A stretch of DNA of 64,000 nucleotides from Certhia americana (taxonomy: Eukaryota > Chordata > Aves > Passeriformes > Certhiidae), in the NCBI GenBank assembly GCA_018697195.1, contig CM031861.1:3488871-3552870 (forward strand). Direction: 5' to 3'. Below the pieces are notes generated by a model. The model saw nothing but the letters and a program-made list of their open reading frames with translations. It was not told where the DNA came from and did not search any database. Each line of letters starts with the position of its first letter. Position 1 is the stretch's first letter. The translations under genes were made by a program, and so were the position numbers. Below are positions 19,130 to 31,400 of the stretch, one piece after another.

Positions 19130-19600
19130 AAAGCTCTTCTAGATCCCCCCTTTTCTTGAAAATCCTTCTATTGTGCCAATCAAGCAGATGGTTTGCAGGA
19201 AATATAGCTTGGCCCCAGTGACCGAAACTAATTTTAACTAGCTTTCCAAGCCTGGCACGTTTGTTTTGCTCTTACAAAATAGCTAAAAAAACAGCTGGCA
19301 AGGGTGAATTAAACCCATTAAAGACACATTTATAAGAAATTATATTCACATAGGTTGCTTGAAACCCCCCTAAGAGGGGAGAGATGAGCGTATTGAAATG
19401 AAAATGTCCCCGAGCACACTACCCTCCTTAACATCGCCTGAGAGTCTCAAAACATTTTACTAAATAGATTAACTTGACTATTGTTTTGCATCACATTTAT
19501 CAGCTTCATTAAGTGAATAGCTGAACAAATATATTACGCATGCATGAAAAGCTCTTTTGGGGGCTGCCTTATTGTGTCCTCAGCCCTGACAGGTGGTTAA
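19130..19600. promoter_or_regulatory. Candidate enhancer upstream of DBX1
   Basis: No coding potential and no repeats, but dense in developmental motif cores: CTAATTTTAACTAG, GAATTAAACCCATTAA, a SOX-like CTATTGTT running into TTTTGCAT (POU-like) at 19478-19492, and CTTCATTAAGTG. Texture and position (3.5-4 kb upstream) resemble a conserved non-coding element. Conservation itself was not tested. Confidence 0.35.
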
Positions 19601-20499
19601 CTGTGTTTCTCTCTCCTCTCCCCCTCTCTCTCCCTGCGCAAAGAAAGAGGGATCTCGGACAGAGCGCACAGCCCAGACTTGGCAAAGGGACCTCGAGGGG
19701 AGAGTTACTTTCTTTTCCCTCGCCATTCATGCTGGCCAGCCCAGAGTGCACGCAGCCTGAAATGTAACCAGATGATCTGATCATGTCAAAAGTAATTAAC
19801 TTTAGTTTAGTCTCTGTGTCTTGCTTGCGCTTTACTAACTCCTTCCGAGCCTGTTTAATTCACATCCTTTCTTCCAAATTTGATTATTTTTGCCCATTTC
19901 GTCCTTTTATCCTTTCCCCAACCTCCACCTTTGTTTTTAAAAAATAATCTGGGGTTGAACAATCCCTCTTCTTTCTTCTCCACTGATCTGTCTAATAAAC
20001 AACCACACAACCTCCTTAAAAACATCTCCTTTCACAAGCTAAGATTGACACATTCTGGACAGCTAGGGTTTGCAAAATACATTATGATGGGTTATTTGCT
20101 GCCTCAATTTCATGATTGCTTGGCCCAATGGAGCCTTGCTGGAATTGGACATTGACAGTTTGGATTTCAGGTGTTGGTGGACTGGGTCCTGCTTATTTCA
20201 GTTGTGGTCTTTGCCCCAAGGCCTTCCAAATTATACTGTGCAGATGAAATGTGGACGAGGATGACAGAACACAAAACTTGCCCGTTTATTTTCTCAAAAA
20301 TGTATTGCTCTCACGTTGCTCAAGTAGGTCAGAAGAAATACAAATCCTTTTGTCTTTCAAAGAATTTCTTAAGAGTACTCCTACCTCCTCACTGCAAACT
20401 GAAGTTGTGATCCTTTGCTTATGACAGTGGCAAATTTCTCTGCTGACTGATTCACTGGAATCTCTTTGCAGTGGGCAATTTTAAGTGCTGGGACTTGAA

Positions 20500-23400
20500 G
20501 ATCCCCTGACTTTTCCACTCGTTAAAACACACTTCTGTTCCTCACTCTCCAGGTTATGTCAAGAAGAACAACTTTCTTTGCTTTCTTTGGAGGACAAGAC
20601 TCTCAGCACAATTCAGCAGGAGAGTGAGTATGTCCCGGGGTGGGTTTTAAATAGAAAATCTGAGAGTTTGCTGTCACCTTGAGCTGAGGGTCCTTGAGCC
20701 CACACACTCCCTCGATGTCTGCCACAAGAATGGCTTTAAAGGCTGCTCTCTACCCCCCTGCCTGCTGGAACATCACACAAGGACCTCTGTTGCTCGAGGC
20801 AGAATGCAATTGCTATTTGACTACCTGCAGGATAAAACCAGATCCTTTCCTTGTTTGTAAACCTTTTTTTAAAAGGGCTAGAACACCAACCCTCAGCCTC
20901 TTGAATTCTTCCATGCCAGCCAGCTGATACTTCACTTCCTTTGGGTTTAAGTCTCTCTGGGAAGGTTTAAGAGGGAGACTCAGAAGAGAGATGCTGATGA
21001 GAGCCCAGGTACCTGCAAACAAACACTTTTCCCTATGGAAAGCCTTCCCCAAGCTATGTGCTGGTAGCCTGAAGGGTGGTGATAGGCTGGGAGGCTTACT
21101 TTGCTCCTTCTAGCTGAAAATACCTTCAGACGTCATGATTTAGTGGGGAAAACAGCTGTTGTGGGGAGAGTGTTTTTTTCTCTGAGTCCAATGTGAAGGT
21201 GCTGAAAGGTCCTTTAACTGGGATTAAGCTTTGATTCATTTGGTGAGACCCAAAGCCATGTGGGAAGGAAGGAAAGGAAACTCAAATACTGTGTAACAGT
21301 TCTTTAGTAAATACAAGTGCAAAATTTCCTTTGTTGGGATACACTAATGCTCTCACAACTGAAATGGGGGAATACCTTAAAAAAAAACAAAACGTGAGTA
21401 CCAAGGTTTTTTGATCATCAGATTCCCATGGCATTAAGTGTTTTCTTCTTGTAAATATTGCAATTGTGACCTTGTCCATTAAGGTTTGCAGTCAAATTGT
21501 TCAGTTACAGACCATGCCCTGGCCACAGCTATGTCCATATCTGCAAGGTGCTGGTAGACAGTCCTGCATCCATAGAGGATGAGAAGAACCTCTTTAATAA
21601 AGATAGAATGCTTGGTTTCCAGAAATGCTAAGCTGTTCTTGTAGATGTTGATGTGGAGAGTGTTTGATCTCTGGAACTCTGACAGAAAAATTACAAACTG
21701 CCCCTCAGGGTTTGCCTTCACAGACACTCTGAGAAATGAGTTAGCAGCCCTGGTCCATATGGTCTGTGTGCTCTGCTCACAGCCTCTTGGTGTAAAATGG
21801 GAAGTGAGATGAATGAAAATTGCTGAATTTCTGTTGTCCCTTGGGGATACTTTTACCAGGTGAGCTGCTTCAGGTACAGAAAACCAAGGGGCAATAATGC
21901 CCAAGGAATTAACATAGTCTTAGGCACCATGGATGTCTCTTCAGGATTTTCAGGGGTAGGTATCTAAATTCAGGATGACTGCAGAGCTGGGAGATTTTCC
22001 ACTGGATCTCCACTTGTGAGAAAGAGTTGTTCTCTTCAGAAAACACTTGGCTCATGCTGGAGACTGAAACAGATCCACCCTTCTTCTGGGCTTACCTTTG
22101 CAAGCAGCACAGCTTCCTGATGTCCAGAGATGCAGGGCTCTTCCATTTCATCATTGAGAAAATGGACCTTGGACCATTGAGGTCCTGGACCTTGAGAATC
22201 TTTCTTGAAATAGCTGAAGCCTTTCTCCTGGCAGCTTCCCCAACCTGGAGAAAGTGCATCCCTTCTCAGAGAATCGTGTTTCTTTCTGACAAAAAGAATA
22301 AAATCTCCCTACTTGTGTCCCAGCAGCCATGAGATAGGACAGATACATAGTGAAGAGTGTTGCCCATTTATGCCTTCAGCTCTCTGAAAGCAAGCGGAAA
22401 TCTCTGGGTCTAGGGAGAGTGTGAGCATGTAAAGAGAGTTGGAGAAAAGCTTTTCCCCATGCCTTTGGCCTGAGAACGTTGCTTGTTCTGTCAGGGCTGA
22501 AGTCAGGGGCAAAACTCATGGTAATTTCAATGCGGTGGGGTTAAGCCCTAGAAGAATTTGAATGTACTTGTCTCCTTTCAGGACTTTGTCAGGGGTGTTT
22601 TGGTACTGCAGGGGGAAATATCAAAGACAACTGAGGTTTAGAATGAGACAGCCAGGATGTTTGAAGAGGGCCTCCATAAGATGAAACAGCTTTTCTCAGG
22701 TTTCTCGTCACACCTGTAGCGATGAGAACTGCTTTACAAAAACATGTTTTAGTGGTTGCATTCACGCTTTTGTCGCTTATCATGTCATGATTTTTTGTCT
22801 TTTTTTTCCCCCTCTCTTTTTCCTTGTCCCTTAAAAATTTGAGATGGTGGAGAACATCAATTTATATGTCTCTAGCAAGGTCTTTAGTGGCATCAGGTGG
22901 GATTTAGCAGATTTAAAGTTTGACTTGATGAAATCTTGTAAGGTCATGTTGTCCTGGATCAAGACAGGGTTTTTTTTGAGGACTGGTGCTCTGGCTGTGA
23001 CTCATCAGACACAGAAAGCTGAGGAGAGAGGAGATTAATGTAGCTTTAAGCCACATTTGTATCCTGCTTCATGAATGTGCTGGGATAAGGGGTATTTATC
23101 TGGTGACTTTTAAATTGTTCTGCCTTAGGTCTTATATAGAAGTTTAGTCCCTCACTTATCAATCTTTATCTAACTTTCCCTAAGGGTATAATACAAAAAT
23201 CTTTCTACTCTCCTTTTTTGGTGAATGTCTCTTGCTCCTACAGATAAAATAAATCATCAGGGGGGAAAGTGTAGAGACAGGACTGTGCTGCTGACTGTGA
23301 TCAGACCCTCTCTCTTGGGGGAGTTCAAGCAATGAGGCTGGGCTTCTGTGCCAGGACAATTCATGTCTGGGCCTTTTTCTTTCTTCTGCACTCATAGCAG

Positions 23401-25240
23401 AAGCAGGAGCAGGCTGGAGAGCATGGAAAATTTCCCATCCACTGCTGGGTATATGGTAACTATCTCCAGATTTGTGAGAGGAAAACCAGGGAATGCCTCC
23501 TTGTTATTTTCTGCTATTTCCACAGCGTCTACTAGCCAAAGAGAAGGCAGCTTTTTGTCTCAGTTCTGGTTGTCCAGCCCTAATATTTAAAAGACTGTTC
23601 TAAGATGGATGAAATAACGATGGGATTTATGAGGTATACTGACCTTAGCTGGAAGAGCCAGCAGTCAGAGGTCTCTCTTTGGAAAGATTGGTACACACAA
23701 GGATTTACACCTGGTCCCAGGCCCCACAGTGCAAAAGGGGGGCTGACATCAGACTGGGCTGGCTGAGTTCAAAATTCAGAACTGGGATATCTGCACTCTG
23801 GGCAGATGAAACAGGGCTGTGAAACAGTCTCACTACTCCCGAGAAAAAACATATAAGCCTTGTACAAAAGGTTTAGGGAGAGCTTTATTTTCCATTTAGC
23901 ATCATATCCAGGTGAGTGTAGGCCTCTGCTCTGAAGGAGCAGGTAGGGATGATGTGATGTCTAACCTACTGCAACCCTTTTCCACCCCACTTTAAGCGTG
24001 TCCAGGAAGTCAGCACATTCAAACTTGCTCTTTGCACTAGAAGATTATCTGGCCACATGGAAAAAAATCTGCAATGACAGACAAGTCAAGTCATCCTCCT
24101 GGGCTGAGGAGTTTTTGGCTCTCCTGACAGGGATCTGGGATGTCACTCAGTGCCAGGGCATGTGGCCAAGAGGTTTTTCTTCCTTCTCCTCCCGAGTTCA
24201 CCATGAAGAATATTTTAAGGTAAAAAACCGCATCTCTAACTTTCTTAACTGTGTTCTAAGTGACGTTTTCATGAGGAGCTGCTGTTAAATCATAGGGTTT
24301 GCTTTATGACGTATTTTCCAAGCAAGCCACATTTAAGCAAGAAAGGCAAGTAATTACATATAGCTTTGTAAGAATGTGCATTTTGTTTTCTTTTCCTCTT
24401 CATTTAAATTCCAGAGTGCACAGGGCTCCTGTTTTTAAGCAGATTTTAACCATGACTAGAGAAGCTTAGTTATCAGTTATGCACTACAAACAATATGCAG
24501 AGGGGGGATGTTTTGATCAGAGCTATTCAGTCCCTGCTTGCTAATCTAATTACAAAGTGTAGGTTTTCTGACACAGAGCTGCTTGCACAGAAAAGGCTTT
24601 TCTCACACCTGGTGGATTGTTTAGCCAAGCTTTTTAAATGCTTACAGTTTTAAAGTGGGGGGGGAGGTGGAGAAGGAGGGAAGCCTTTTTAAAAAACAAG
24701 TTCCTGTGCAAGGCAATAGAAAGAATTTAGTGGTTGTCAACATGAGTTTAGTATAAGGGTGCTGTGTAAAATGTGGGTTCACTTTACATTGACCTTTGGA
24801 CATAGTAGCCCCAAACGGTGTTTTTTTTTTTTTTTTTTTTTTTAAGGGTTAAGGAGAGTATGAAAGATAACAGATGTCAGTGACTGTATTAAATTGTGTG
24901 CATGAGTGTTATAAATATCAATGTATGGCTGGACGCGATGCTCCCACATTTTTTTGGATGTTTATTGTTCGTGCCTCAAGTGCTCAGCAGCTCTGAAAGG
25001 GCAGCTTTGAATCACAGCCCCAGCAAAACAGTATTTTTGTGTTGTTTAGTGCCCCGATTCCTACAAACAAAATAAAGTACCTTGTTGAATAAGGGCCATT
25101 GAGCAGGAATGATGGGTTAAGAGTGGGGGTCTGAGGTGGCAGCGTGGGTGCTTGTTTATCAGGGAGGAGTTGTCAGTTGTTGGCTGTGCTGCTGAAAGGA
25201 GGGACGCTGGAGGCTGATGGCTGGGAGAGCATTGATGTGA
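20500..25240. other. Non-coding upstream domain, no gene recognised
   Basis: Mixed AT-rich sequence with no recognisable transposon. The minus-strand frame 21904-21479 (141 codons) is the longest here but matches nothing I recognise. A T23 run lies at 24821-24843. Confidence 0.5.
24821..24843. repeat. T23 homopolymer
   Basis: A run of 23 T in non-coding sequence. Confidence 0.95.
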
Positions 25241-25460
25241 GGTAACGGGGTAATCGGATTGAAAGTTAGCCATGGTATTTATGTCAGTTCACATTTCGTC
25301 AAATGAATAATATGAGGTTGCTACCTAGCCCAGGCCTTGGCCTGGGGGTTGGGTTATAAAGAATCTAAGGCCTCATTTGATTCAAATATAAATTAATTCT
25401 CACTGGAGCATTGGCTGATTAATCTATTTGCATAATAGTAGAAAAACTGCAGTGTGGTTA
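25240..25460. promoter_or_regulatory. Candidate regulatory element with exact octamer
   Basis: Contains an exact POU octamer ATTTGCAT at 25426-25433, GATTAATC just before it, AAATTAATTC, and an inverted repeat CCCAGGCC-TT-GGCCTGGG at 25329-25346. No coding or repeat content. Confidence 0.3.
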
Positions 25461-28400
25461 CTTTTGCGGGGATTTGGACAAGAAAAGCCTTAAATTCATT
25501 TGAAAGAATATTGTGTGAGAAGTCAGGGAAGCAAAAGCACCTCTATAGGGCTCCCTCAAGCCATTTTGCCCCCAATCCTGATGTGCAAAACCGAAGGCTA
25601 AACTTGTTCACTGGGGAGTCTGACACCCTCCTGAAAAAAACCCTGTGTTTTGATGTCTAGCTACACTTGCATTTTTGTGTTTGGTGTTGCTCTCATGGTA
25701 ATTATAACAACGGCATCTTTTATAGTTTTTGATATTTAATAAAAAGAAGCCGAAATAAAATTGCAGCACATGTAGGTGGAGTAAATGTTGGACTGCAGTG
25801 GAGCTCCGTGGGAAGATAAAGAACTAGGAGAGATGAAATTACACTTGAAACGTAAGTGCTGTTTGTGTGAAAGCCTGGTTATCCTGGGAGACATGGGAAT
25901 GAAAGATCCCAGTCCTGCTGGCCACATGCAGATGGTGATGGTCCCTTCACAGTGTGGTGAGGGAGGAGACTGAGTGGGTCTAACACCAGTGCTGGCATCA
26001 AGCAGAGCCTCAAAGAGGAAAAAACCTTTCTTTTTATTTGCTTCCCCTCCTACCAAGCCTCTCCATTTCACTTTTGGAGATGACACCTGAGGCACACCCT
26101 TACAGAGGACAGTATATGGGGAGGTGTACCCACCCATGTGCAGTCACAAAAATGTTTTTCTATCACATCCCATTTTTTCCTAAATTTTTGTAAATACTGT
26201 GCATTTCCATTGCATGCATAAAATGCAATGTAAGGTTTGGTTTTGGTTATTTTTTTTTCCTTTACCAGCCACACACCTGTGCTGCCTGACTGTTTGGCAA
26301 AGGATATTATATTTGCACACAGATATTGAGACTGTTTTTGAATCATAGGACCTCTGAGGATGAAGTGTGTAAAATTCACAAGACACAGTAGGGAGAAGCT
26401 TCAAAAAAATAGTCCAAATCCTGCTCTTATTGAAGCCTGTAGCCATTCTGCCAGCAAGAAAAACACATGCCCTAATTAACCAAAATATAAAACTTCCAGC
26501 AAGGATGTCAGGATGCAGTTACAGCAGAGCAGAGTTCATATGAAGAGTGGGAGGCAGCCTGCAGCCTCACACTTGCCAGAGTTAGTTGAGTATTTGCAGG
26601 AAAGCTGGGCTGTTACTTGGATTCACTTGAGTTTTAAAGCATCCACTAAGATTCAAGGTGTCAGGGTTTTGTGGTGAACCTGACCCCACTGCAGAGTACC
26701 AAGGTTTTCAGTCTGAGTTCAGTTGTTCCTGTTAAAATATAAAGATCTTACATTTTTTCAGACAGCAGGGACAGGAGATGTGTCACCTACCCCCTTCAGC
26801 TGGGAGTTGAGGGAGCTCACAGTGGCTATTCCTGATGAAACCTCTGAATCCAGGAATTTGGGAGAATCAAGCTGATGTTACAGATTATAGTTATGCTAAA
26901 GCAAATGACATTGCAATAAAAGTCTGCACTCTTGGCAGGGATATTGTAATTTGTAGATCATCTGGAAGTGTGCCCACAGATGGAAAATGGGGGTTTTCCT
27001 GCCTCACCCCTTCTTGGGCCTTGTTTCTGGTTTCTGCATAAGCCCAGGGGTCCTCTCTGCCATGATGTGAGTTCAGGCTGCAATGTGTAACTTCATACTT
27101 ATTGAATTCTTTGGTTACTTCTTTTAACTCCTGATTTTGTTTTGCCTTTTCTTCTTTTTCTCTTTTTCCCCCCTTTTTTTGCTTTTCCTTTTCTTTCCTG
27201 GTTTTAGCCCCCCAATGATATGCTCCTGGTGTAATTATTATTTTAACCTGCCTTTCACTCTGTTGATTGCTTTTCAGAGCCATTTGGGAAGGAAGTGCTG
27301 TTCTTCAGTTCAATGCTGTCTCTTTACTAAGCTGGGAATTAGGCAAAAGATCTTGACAAACTTCCACTGAAAAAGGAAAGGTGGTGGTCAAAACCCCTTA
27401 TTTATGTAAAAAAAGCCTGCTACAGTGCCAGTACGTTTGCTGTTGCAAGATCAGTGTCTGAAAGCACAAAACAAATTGATCCTATCCATGGCCATAAAGC
27501 AGCTACCCTGCAGTATTTTTGTGGTTAATTCTTGTGGAAAGGGAATGCCTGGGATCTGCAGAAGGTTGGGCCATACAAACAAATGACATGCCTGATTAAC
27601 AGAACCTTGTTAGGAGATAATAGTGACTCTGCTGTCTTGCTCTGGTATTTATGAAGAATAAACAAGACCAAGGAAAAGCCAAGACATCTGTTTTCTGAAC
27701 AGAAGCCCTCAGCCTGTTGACAATCTCCTAGTCCAATTACTCCATGTCTTTTACACCCAGTGATTGATGTGGGACTGATGGTTTAATCTGGGGCAAGTTG
27801 GAGGCAAAGGAAATGGAGCCTGTGTGCTTGTCTGACTGACCTGGGTGATGTGATGTACCCCTCTGGATTAGCCAGGAGCATTTCAGACAAATCCAGGACT
27901 TCTGTTTACCTTAATGCCATGGAAGGAAGACGTGCCTGATGCACTGAAGACAGTACAGGGCACCAAGGCTCCTGGGTTCTTCTCATGGTCCCATCTGCAA
28001 CACAAAATGATGTAAATGGATAAATTTCACTCGTCCTCTCTTGTTCCCTCCATCAGCTCTGGCTGTAGTGCTCAGAGTACTTAAATCAAGAAGTTTTTTT
28101 GACAATTAAGTTATGCATCTACCTTTTTTCCATACTTTACCAGAAACAGACATTAAACTACTTGCGCTTACAGCTTTAGTTTTGGATTTCTTGTTTCTCC
28201 CTAGTGCATTTGGTACTCAGTATTCAATTTTTACAGTTTAGATATTAGCTGATTTTACTTCCAGTGACTCCCATTGCGTTAAAGGGGAGCAGCGCAAAAG
28301 AAAAAAGGCAAATTGTTTTTGTGTCTGCCATGTCAAAATTGTCAAACAACACTACATGTGACAATAATCAGGATGAAAAAATGGCTGTTGCATGGGCACT

Positions 28401-31400
28401 GCCGATGGGCCCAGGTTCTTTCATGTGCTCACAACAAACCACTCTGTCCAGGCTGCCCAGCTGAAGCTGAAGGTGATGCTCAGAGGGTGCTGCTGGATAA
28501 AGAGGCTGAGTTCTGCCAGCAGCTTGCAGTGCTGGAAAGTGGAGTTACGACCACATGAGTCTGTGGTTTCACTTGTGGCACTTCTGCCACTCACTCATGT
28601 GCCTTTTTTACCAGTTTCATTCATTAACTCATCTGGAAGTTCATCAAGGGAAAAAGAAATCAATTTTTTTGAAACAGGGGCTTATGGCTAAATAAAAGGA
28701 ATTAGTGCAGCTAAGAACATGTATCTGTTTAAGTTGATTATTCTTTTCAGGTTAAATTAGTGTGTGAGAGAGATACATGTCAGGCAATTAAAGGAAAGGA
28801 TACCTCTCCAAATTTAGAATGGAGCACATCTGACCTTCTTCAACCAGGCTGATCAGTCAGAAACATTTGGTCCAGGCTAAGTTTGAAAGCCATGAGTTCT
28901 GCACACTTATTTTTTCAGTTTTTCTCACCCTTTTTTATTCTTTTCATGCCTTCCTACCTGAGAGCTGTCACAGAGAGAGGGGGGCTCAGTGAGAGTAGTA
29001 AATCCAGAGCAAGTGGGAATTTCTGAGCTGGAAACAGGCTGTTTCCTTGTACAGCAGGGAAACCCTGTTTGCTCACAGTTGTCTTTGATAAGGGCCTAGG
29101 CTGCGTAAGCAGGCAGGTCAACTATGAAACTACAGAATTAAAAAACATCAAGTAGGCCTTCATGCTTCCTCCTGGAACTCTTTCAGTGCAGGAATACCAC
29201 TGCAAGCCGTCCCAGGCATTCTCAGCAGTCTCTGTCCACCCGGCCTCTGATGTTTCACATCGTTTGTTGGTTGTGTCTGACGTTCCTAGCACAGTCCATT
29301 GCTGGTGAAAAAGAAACAATTTTGTGTCTGCTGGCTCAGTCAGACATATGACACTGAGAGAAATGATCTTCCTCTCAGGGCTGCAGGAAGCTGAAGGGCA
29401 GAAGTGAATAACTGACAATGGGATATGCTGGACAATATTTATGTGAGCTTTGTGTGCCCAGATACACTTGGATGGCAGTGAATTGTCAGTTACTATATCA
29501 ATCTGCCAAGTGTGAATAGCTCATGAGGAGCTTGAACCTTCTCAGGTTAAGGCATCTGTAAAGCTAACAGAGATCATGCATGATATGGATATGACCTCAT
29601 TCTGAGGGCATATAAATTAAACCATTCCTCAGCAAGGGCTGTGGTTCTCTCAGCAGTATTCACATGCAAACAGGAGCTGTTTTGCAAACAGGCAGATCCC
29701 CTGGTACTTCTCTGCCACATCGTTCAGTTTGTCTGTGTCTGTTGTTTTAATATTGTGCCCACCACTGTGGCTGACACAGAGAGCTCTAGAGCTGTCACTA
29801 TTTTGTCTTTATTTGACAGAGAATCTCTCCTGGAGGGAATGGAGTTTGTGCCACATCTGTGGCACAGTCTTACCAAAAAACACTCTGCATGCACAAAATA
29901 GGAAAGTGCCATTCACCACTTCAAGGATGTAGAAACTGCAAAAGAGTGGAAAGGTTGTTCTGATCACATCCAGAGGGGAGGTTTTGGCAGTGGTATCCAA
30001 ATGGTGGCTAAATGGAAGTCTGAAGTCATGGCAACAGATTAATGACTTAGTTACAGATCCAGTAAAGGATCCAAGTCAAAGGTACTCTTGACTCTGCACC
30101 TCCCTTCAGTACAATAGTCAGAGCCCATCAAATTCAATTCTGAGAGAAGATCCACCTTTTTTTCTATTTTTGGGGTTTTTTTGAGCAGACAGATTCTCAA
30201 AAACTTTAGGAGAAAGGACCTACAGGAGTAATATTTAGAATATTACTGCCAAATCTAATCTTTGTGTCATGCTAGAAGAGTAATTCAAGTTTTATGGAGG
30301 CCAAAAGCAATTGGATATAATCTGCAATAAAATTTTATGTGTGTGTGCCTTTCATTGAGATCTCAATAATTTACTGAAATCAGGTAAAAGTAGAGCTGTC
30401 CTGAGAGGTTTTTTTTCCTAGAACAGGATGAAATGGTTGTGTTTAATGGAAGATATCTGTTAAAATCCTGCCATAGGGCCAAGTGAGTTGTAATTTTGAC
30501 CAGAATGGTTCCTTTACTAGGGCATATCCCAACAAACCCCACTCTGCCTTTCATCCCAGGGTTCTCAAGACCTGAATGGAAGTCTAGATTTTGACTTTGC
30601 TGTAGTTACGAGAGGCTGTGCTCCCATCATATCTCCCAAATCATTAATGGGCAGCTTAATTGTCCAACCAATACCTAAAATGCCCCTTGAGAATAGACAC
30701 AGAAGATATTTCTGTATATTCATACTGCTGAGTCTCTTTTTCCATTGGCTGTCCTATATCATCAGGTCTCTACTTCTGTAACAAACAGGATCACAAAACA
30801 CAACTTACAGCTGACTTATATCTGCCCCACTTAGGGCCTGCTTAAACCAGCTGTGAAATGCAATTGCTGATTTGTAGTGGTGTCTGATAAAGTCAGGATC
30901 TAGGGGAGAGAGAGAGGATGGAAGGAGCTGAACTCGTATCTTCAAACTGAACTGAGAGGCTTTCTGCTTGGTTATACAAGCTATGAAGAAAGACTTCCAT
31001 TTGCTTTGTATTATACAGCACCTGACACAGTGAGCCACCACCTAAGTGAGGCCTCCAGACTCCTCTTTCCTTATTTTCCCCATTTTTCTGTGCAATGGGA
31101 ATGAAGGGAGTGTTTAATTCTTTGGAGTTTTGTGTTTTAATGTCTGCTTGATGCTTACTCAGGGATAGTTCTGATTCCTGTTCAGTGTTCAAGCAGGACA
31201 AGGTTGCACAGCCTTCTAAACCATCCTGAAACAGCTGGATTACTTACTTTTATTCTTAGGTTTAAATAGCAAAACATTATGCTACTATAACAGGGCAAAA
31301 TTATCTTCTGTATTAAACAGTTCTCATATTATTTATTGCTAGTCTTAAAGACACAACTATTTAATTATATTTTATTATTTTAGTATTAGTAAAGGTAAAA

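Noticed and set aside
21479..21904. 141-codon minus-strand frame
   Set aside because: Its composition looks protein-like, but I recognise no family, and frames of this length are expected by chance in 64 kb.
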